Below are positions 59,189-64,000 of a stretch of 64,000 bases of DNA, one piece after another (positions within the stretch are counted from its first letter, which is position 1; every line of letters starts with the position of its first letter). Below the pieces are notes generated by a model. The model made no database searches and was not told where the DNA came from. It was given only the letters and a program-made list of their open reading frames with translations. The translations under genes and the position numbers were made by a program. This DNA is from Parashewanella spongiae (GTDB taxonomy: Bacteria > Pseudomonadota > Gammaproteobacteria > Enterobacterales > Shewanellaceae), in contig NZ_CP037952.1 of NCBI RefSeq assembly GCF_004358345.1, forward strand, positions 4,650,001-4,714,000. The letters run 5' to 3'.

Positions 59189-59619
59189 TGCCTATGAAGT
59201 TGATGATGAATTTGACGGAAGCGATAGTAAACGATGGCTACTCAGATCATGATGCAGTTATAAAACATATTTGCAATCTAATTTCTAGCCGTGCTCCGTT
59301 ATGGGTTAATGCGCAACCTAACGAATATACTTCAGGAACCATTGTCGACTTAGGCATGAACTATTTTACTCATAATCATAGTAAGTTTAGAGTTGATGAG
59401 TTGAAAGCTAGAATTTTAAAATTGATTAAAGATTTCGAACCTAGGTTAACACAAGTCGCAATTGAAATTGATGAAAAGAGGTTTGGTACAAATGTAATTA
59501 AATTTGAATTATCGGCACTTTTAAATACTGATAAAGAAAATGAGGTACTGTCGCTTGAGTCTTTCTTGGACTTTAGTTCCAATAATTTTACAGTGAATAG
59601 TGGTGTAAACATTGTTTAG
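59188..59619 (+). CDS. tssE: T6SS baseplate protein TssE
   Basis: 143 residues of the gp25-like family. The opening half has ICNLISSRAPLW, then VDLGMNYFTHNHSKFRVDELKARILKLI and FEPRLTQVAIEI. It forms the baseplate wedge with TssF and TssG. The start overlaps the preceding stop; a second ATG at 59194 is possible. The end overlaps tssF by 8 bases. Confidence 0.9.
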   Translation: MPMKLMMNLTEAIVNDGYSDHDAVIKHICNLISSRAPLWVNAQPNEYTSGTIVDLGMNYFTHNHSKFRVDELKARILKLIKDFEPRLTQVAIEIDEKRFGTNVIKFELSALLNTDKENEVLSLESFLDFSSNNFTVNSGVNIV

Positions 59620-61390
59620 TACGCTTCTTAAATATTATGAACAAGAGCTTCGCTTTGTTAAAAACGAAGGTTCAAAGTTTGTAGAAAAACACCCAAAGGC
59701 AGCAAAGACTCTGGGGCTTAATAAACAAGGAGTGGCTGATCCAGAGTTGATGATGCTAATCGAGAGCTTCGCCTTCTTGAACGCTCGGTTACAAAGTTCA
59801 CTTGATGATACTTTTCCAGACTTTACCAATGGTCTTCTAGAGCTATTTTTTCCTCACTATGTGAAACCGTTACCATCATATTCTCTTTTAAATTTTGATT
59901 TATTTACAAAAGTTAATGCAAGTCATGTAATTCCTAAAGGTACTGAATTCAATATACATGTAAATACTGAGTCTGAAATGATATTCCGTTCTTCTGAAGG
60001 AATTGTAATTCATCCTATTCAGCTTACTAACGTTACGGCAGAGTTTGCGCCTTTTAATAAAGACAGTGGCATAGATAATGAGCAAGCGAAAGCAATGATA
60101 GAGCTCCAGTTAAATACATTAGATGAGGATACACAGTTTAATGAACTAGATATTAATAAAATAAAACTGCAGTTGAGGGGCGAAAATAGTTTCATACTAA
60201 GACTGTACGATTCGATTTATAACAATAGAGTTGAAACTAGAGTTGTAGCAGATGGAAATTCATTTTTACTGAGTAAAAATAAAATATCTCCAGTTGGATT
60301 TAGTCATGAGGAGATTATTTTGCCTGAAGAGTCATCAAGCCTAGACGGATACAATATTTTAACTGAATTTTTTGCATACCCAGAGAGATTCTATGCATTC
60401 AATGTTGAACTTGGTGAAGTTATACAACATTTAACTGACAGTGAAATAAAAATCCAATTACTTTTGAAAGAACTCGATGTCGATGTTAAACGCCTTATTG
60501 ATATTAATAACATCTCGATTTTTACATTGCCAATAGTAAATCTTCACGATGTAACCGCAGAACCTATGGAGATAGACTTTCTAAAAGAGGAGCATGAGAT
60601 CATCATCGACTCATGGGACGTTGAAAGTCACAATATTTATTCGGTCAATAATGTTTTTGATATGACAGTATCTAAAGAAAAAGTGCCTAAAATTTTTGAG
60701 CATAAATTTTCAAACTCTACTTCTAACTATAGATGGCAGCTCGTGAGAAATAAATTAGAACTCGAATCTAAAAAAAGGTATCTAAAAGTATCTGATCTAA
60801 AGCATCAAGGTGATTTTAACGAAAAAAGAATTTGGCTGATTAAAACCACAGTATCACAACCAGACTTAGAGGATAAAGTGAACCAATCTAGTCAGGTCAG
60901 TTGTAGGGAAAGCTTTACCATTCCAGCTGATATAACACTCATTGAAAGACCAACAAAATCCCAATCTCAGCAAGAAAATGACGAAAGTATATGGACCTTA
61001 CTAAATCATTTACATAAGAACTATCAAAGTATTTTTGATGCCAAAGATCCAGTTTATGAATTAAAAATAGTTCTCAGTTACTACAATTTTACAGAAAACT
61101 CGTTGAATAAACTTATGATCGAATCGATAGTTAATTTAAGTCAAGATCATGTAGTTGAAACTATAAGGTTAAATGGGAAAAACTGCTTTGCTTTTGGTAC
61201 ACAGATCACGATAACACTGAGTAATGAAGCTCTTTTTTTCGGTTTGACTCTTTTTTCGCAAATGTTGAATATCTATTTTTCACAGTTTGCTGGCTTTAAT
61301 AGCTTTATACAAGTTCATATATTAATTGATGGTCAAGAGGGTGTTTATATTAGCTTTCCGAGAGAATTTGGATGCAAAAGTTCAATATGA
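59612..61390 (+). CDS. tssF: T6SS baseplate protein TssF
   Basis: 592 residues. The typical opening FSTLLKYYEQELRFVKNEGS and ESFAFLNARLQSSLDD...FTNGLLELFFPHYVKPLPS are conserved. The reading frame is closed by a stop shortly upstream, so the start is the rare codon TTG at 59612 inside the end of tssE, consistent with coupling. It forms the baseplate wedge with TssG and TssE. The last 19 bases overlap tssG. Confidence 0.92.
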   Translation: MFSTLLKYYEQELRFVKNEGSKFVEKHPKAAKTLGLNKQGVADPELMMLIESFAFLNARLQSSLDDTFPDFTNGLLELFFPHYVKPLPSYSLLNFDLFTKVNASHVIPKGTEFNIHVNTESEMIFRSSEGIVIHPIQLTNVTAEFAPFNKDSGIDNEQAKAMIELQLNTLDEDTQFNELDINKIKLQLRGENSFILRLYDSIYNNRVETRVVADGNSFLLSKNKISPVGFSHEEIILPEESSSLDGYNILTEFFAYPERFYAFNVELGEVIQHLTDSEIKIQLLLKELDVDVKRLIDINNISIFTLPIVNLHDVTAEPMEIDFLKEEHEIIIDSWDVESHNIYSVNNVFDMTVSKEKVPKIFEHKFSNSTSNYRWQLVRNKLELESKKRYLKVSDLKHQGDFNEKRIWLIKTTVSQPDLEDKVNQSSQVSCRESFTIPADITLIERPTKSQSQQENDESIWTLLNHLHKNYQSIFDAKDPVYELKIVLSYYNFTENSLNKLMIESIVNLSQDHVVETIRLNGKNCFAFGTQITITLSNEALFFGLTLFSQMLNIYFSQFAGFNSFIQVHILIDGQEGVYISFPREFGCKSSI

Positions 61391-62346
61391 CACCTAGTAA
61401 TTTGGAAGAGAGCCAAGTTGAGATCGTTAGGCTATCGCAGACTTTAAAGCACATTGCTGCAAAGCATGGTGATATTCCAAATATTAGGTTTACCACTGAG
61501 TTACTTCCAGCTTTTTATCACTCTCAAATTAGGAAGATTCAAAACAAATCTGACGCTTGGATTGTAGAAGTTAGTTCTGGTGCTCTTTATGGTAACAACT
61601 CTGTACTTCCTCATTACATGCAAAATCAGATTATTAAATTATTTGTAGAACTGTCAGATGAGTCACTAAAAGACTTTTTTGATATATTTAATAATCGTTA
61701 TTGGAAACAATTTTGTAATTTATGCACCAAGCATAGCTTATCTATGCAACTGGAAGAAGAAACGTTCAAATGGAATAAATATAAAAAAGGGATCAGTCAG
61801 CTTTTAAAATGTCTAACAGGATTTAGTTGTAATGATCCTGTGCTGCCTAGTGAACACCTTATCCAGTATGTAGGCCTACTTGGCCCATCGCAGATAAACC
61901 CAAACTGTCTAAGAAAAATTCTTGAAGATTATTTTAATTGTAAATTTGAATTGTACAGCTCAAAGCTTGAATATCAAAAACTAACGTCATCTTCATTATG
62001 TAAAATAGGAATTTCAGGTCGAAAACAGCGATTAGGGCAAGAATTAATATTAGGAAAGAAAGTACCTGTAGTTGGGCAAAAGTTAATTTTAAAAATATGT
62101 CCTGAAAGCTATGATGAATATATTAAAACGCATGAAAACTCAAGCTTTGTCAAGGCTGTTAAGATTATAATTTCAAACTATATTGGGACTAATTTCAAAT
62201 ATCATCTTTTTATAAAAATAAATAGTAAATATTTATCTAGGTTACAAATATCAACAAATTTTAAACATTCTAAAAAGTTAGGACATTCTACATGGATATA
62301 TGACTCTCAAGAGGGAGAACATTTTGTCGAGTTCCCATTAAAATAA
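61372..62346 (+). CDS. tssG: T6SS baseplate protein TssG
   Basis: 324 residues. VRLSQTLKHIAAKHGDIPNIRFTTE and a GALYGNNSVLPHYMQNQI region, together with the position after tssF, identify TssG, although the protein is diverged. LLGPSQINPNCLRKILEDYF and GISGRKQRLGQELILGKKV match the second half of the family. ATG 61372 overlaps tssF; ATG 61387 is an alternative. Confidence 0.9.
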   Translation: MQKFNMTPSNLEESQVEIVRLSQTLKHIAAKHGDIPNIRFTTELLPAFYHSQIRKIQNKSDAWIVEVSSGALYGNNSVLPHYMQNQIIKLFVELSDESLKDFFDIFNNRYWKQFCNLCTKHSLSMQLEEETFKWNKYKKGISQLLKCLTGFSCNDPVLPSEHLIQYVGLLGPSQINPNCLRKILEDYFNCKFELYSSKLEYQKLTSSSLCKIGISGRKQRLGQELILGKKVPVVGQKLILKICPESYDEYIKTHENSSFVKAVKIIISNYIGTNFKYHLFIKINSKYLSRLQISTNFKHSKKLGHSTWIYDSQEGEHFVEFPLK

Positions 62347-62522
62347 ATTGTTAAAAAATGAAGTGTTATTTTTAAATTATCTTTATTTAATTTAACTTAA
62401 CTTATCTTATTTTTATGGGAGATATATTTACTTTAAGAGTCAGGATTTTTATTGATAAGATAAATTATATTGCTCATCATTAATTAAGTTGAGTTTGGTA
62501 AACATATTATGCAGAGAACACT
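62347..62522. promoter_or_regulatory. AT-rich gap before the FHA gene, possible promoter
   Basis: 176 bp break in an otherwise overlapping operon. Very AT-rich (TTAACTTAACTTATCTTATT). A second promoter for FHA-tssJ-tssK is plausible, but no clear motif was seen. Confidence 0.35.
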
Positions 62523-63503
62523 ATGTCACTTTCAATGAAAATAATCAAAAGTCCATATGGTGAAAGTATTTATGAGTGGGTTAAGACGTTTCCAAAGGAC
62601 GGAGGTGATATAGGGAGAGCATTTGGAAATACATTTAAGCTCAGTGACTCTACTCAAGTAATATCAAACAGACACGCGAAAATATTACCAATTGAAGGTG
62701 GGTATAAAATTATTGATACGAGTAAAAATGGGTTATTTATAAATGATTCAAAAACACCTTTAGGAAGAAATAATGCAATTATGCTTAGTGACGGTGATGT
62801 ACTAGGTGCAGGAGAGTACTTACTATTAGTTTCACTATTCAATCCATACGAAAATAACATAGATGAAGCCCCAGACGAAAACAATACTCTGGAAGTAGAG
62901 CCTATTTTTGCTGACGATCCATTTCACCAATTGGATTCAGAGAAGAGCGTTGTTTTGACTGCTGATGAAATTAATGGCATGTCTGATGATGAAGAGCGTG
63001 AGAGATATTTAGCGGAGTCTATTGAGCATGATGTTTTTGAAGATGTAGGAGAACATAAGGCAGAAATTGAAAATGATTTTTCTACAGGATTTACCAGCAT
63101 GGAAGAAAACCCTTTTGAATCTCCTCTAGAAAACCCATTTGAAGAGACTAGTTTTAGAGCAACATCACAAACAAGTTTTGATGAAAGCTGTGTGCACTAT
63201 GAGCGACCTCGTAAAGACATGCTTGTAGAGCATAAAACGGCTGAGGAACGTTTTGTACAATACTCTGAAAAAAGCATTGAAATAGCATTGAATCGTCTAT
63301 TTAAAGATATAGATCCTGAAAAAATTGAAGAACTCTTTAAGGAACTCACTGGTACGAGTTTTTTTGCGGAAAAGTCTAGATATTGGAATATGTACAAAAA
63401 GTACTTTGCTAGATTGATAAGAGATCGAGATTTGCATATTAAGTTTTATTCGTATTATCAAGAAGCCATAAAGATACAAATCAGCCTCGATGGTGACCAT
63501 TAA
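62523..63503 (+). CDS. tagH: T6SS FHA-domain protein TagH
   Basis: 326 residues. The N-terminal FHA domain (about 25-105) shows DIGRAFGN, SNRHAKILPIEGGYKIID, SKNGLFIND and LSDGDVLGAGEYLLLV, with the conserved R, S-R-H and N residues for phosphothreonine binding. An acidic linker follows, with repeated ENPFESPLENPFEE. The C-terminus (about 240-326) matches the T6SS FHA C-terminal domain. FHA proteins tie assembly to phosphorylation; no kinase is seen in the window. Confidence 0.9.
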   Translation: MSLSMKIIKSPYGESIYEWVKTFPKDGGDIGRAFGNTFKLSDSTQVISNRHAKILPIEGGYKIIDTSKNGLFINDSKTPLGRNNAIMLSDGDVLGAGEYLLLVSLFNPYENNIDEAPDENNTLEVEPIFADDPFHQLDSEKSVVLTADEINGMSDDEERERYLAESIEHDVFEDVGEHKAEIENDFSTGFTSMEENPFESPLENPFEETSFRATSQTSFDESCVHYERPRKDMLVEHKTAEERFVQYSEKSIEIALNRLFKDIDPEKIEELFKELTGTSFFAEKSRYWNMYKKYFARLIRDRDLHIKFYSYYQEAIKIQISLDGDH

Positions 63504-63986
63504 ATGAAAAAGCATACAGCGGTAGTAATATTGATTTTAATGCTTATGGGTTGCCAAACAATCAAGCATTGGTTTTCCCCAATAGAACTCCATCAAATAA
63601 CCGTTAAAGTTATAGCGGAAAAAAATATTAACCCGAATTTACAAGGTAAGCCTTGCCCCCTTGTTTTGCAGTTATACCAGATGTCAGACAGTGACGCGTT
63701 CAGCACGTCTGATTACATAAACATTTATAATGATCAACAAGGCACTTTAAAAAAAGATCTTCTATCAGAAAGAGTTATAGGCATTGTTTATCCTGGAAAG
63801 ACAATTGAGAAAACATTTGATCTAAAAGATGGTGTTAGTTATGTCGGAGTAATCGCAGATTTTTCTGATTCTTCTGACGCCAACGCTAAAGTACTGTTTA
63901 AACCCAAATCTGAAGGTAAGTCACTCTTAGTTCTTGATGTCGATGGCGTTAATTTATCCTCGAGAAGGAGTGACAATAATGATTAA
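63504..63986 (+). CDS. tssJ: T6SS outer-membrane lipoprotein TssJ
   Basis: 160 residues. Signal and lipobox LMLMGC place the mature Cys at residue 17. The TssJ fold motifs are NINPNLQGKPCPLVLQLYQM, FSTSDYINIYNDQQGTL and the KTIEKTFDLKDGVSYVGVIADF strand pair. It anchors TssM at the outer membrane. Begins one base after the FHA gene's stop; overlaps the next gene by 8 bases. Confidence 0.92.
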   Translation: MKKHTAVVILILMLMGCQTIKHWFSPIELHQITVKVIAEKNINPNLQGKPCPLVLQLYQMSDSDAFSTSDYINIYNDQQGTLKKDLLSERVIGIVYPGKTIEKTFDLKDGVSYVGVIADFSDSSDANAKVLFKPKSEGKSLLVLDVDGVNLSSRRSDNND

Positions 63987-64000
63987 AAATAAAAAGATTA
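63979..64000 (+). CDS. Start of next gene, probably tssK (partial)
   Basis: AAGGAG at 63965-63970 precedes an ATG at 63979, overlapping the end of tssJ; seven codons (MIKNKKI) are visible before the window ends. By operon order this is most likely tssK, which I cannot confirm from so few residues. Confidence 0.5.

Overview
The window is bacterial DNA of moderate to low GC with a gammaproteobacterial gene set: crp, prkB-yheU-yheT, an arginine succinyltransferase cluster (astC/argD, astA, astD plus a DUF1338 gene), a TonB-dependent receptor, gamma-glutamyltranspeptidase, a GltS symporter and a type VI secretion system (T6SS). Having the ast genes near crp/prkB recalls Shewanella relatives. Many eukaryote-like proteins (RING finger, ankyrin, mucin-like and phosphotyrosine-like modules) together with mobile-element-filled spacers suggest a host-associated member such as a Parashewanella-type bacterium. 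That taxonomic placement is inference.

Region 1 (1-13.7 kb) is a tandem array on the minus strand of three large, nearly identical-ended genes and a shortened, decaying fourth. Each large protein has a Gly/Ala-rich hydrophobic N-terminal part, an acidic linker, one or two Cys-rich domains, a Thr/Pro/Glu stalk made of 14-residue repeats, one transmembrane helix followed by lysines, and a tail rich in tyrosine motifs (YxxM, YxxL/I/V). The layout resembles a host-type mucin receptor or a Tir-like translocated receptor. I recognise no described family, and this is the best candidate for a new system in the window. Region 2 (14-17 kb) holds a 988-residue protein with two B-box-like zinc motifs and a canonical C-terminal RING finger, probably a ubiquitin-ligase-type effector.

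Region 3 (17-25.3 kb) is largely housekeeping: a GMC oxidoreductase with its Tat-targeted small partner, yheT-yheU-prkB, a small lipoprotein, a Sel1-repeat protein and crp. A group II intron with a reverse transcriptase lies head-on 7 bp after crp. Region 4 (27.6-33.8 kb) has ggt, a TonB-dependent receptor and gltS, which together suggest use of glutathione or gamma-glutamyl peptides. Region 5 (34-49 kb) has a 1078-residue ankyrin protein, DUF1338, astD, astA, astC, a hormone-sensitive-lipase-type hydrolase, a Ser-rich acidic protein of unknown role, and an MltD-like lytic transglycosylase.

Region 6 (50.1-64 kb) is a T6SS locus. A YopT-like (C58) cysteine protease candidate converges on a VgrG plus small downstream gene. 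Divergently there run tssA, hcp, tssB, tssC, a divergent second tssC, tssE, tssF, tssG, an FHA protein, tssJ and the first codons of a further gene, probably tssK.

Non-coding spacers are packed with small inverted-repeat elements (MITE-like) of at least six families. Many are nested, with target duplications that can be read directly (TAA/TTA, CTAG, TA). Several sit exactly on stop codons. No transposase gene for them lies in the window.
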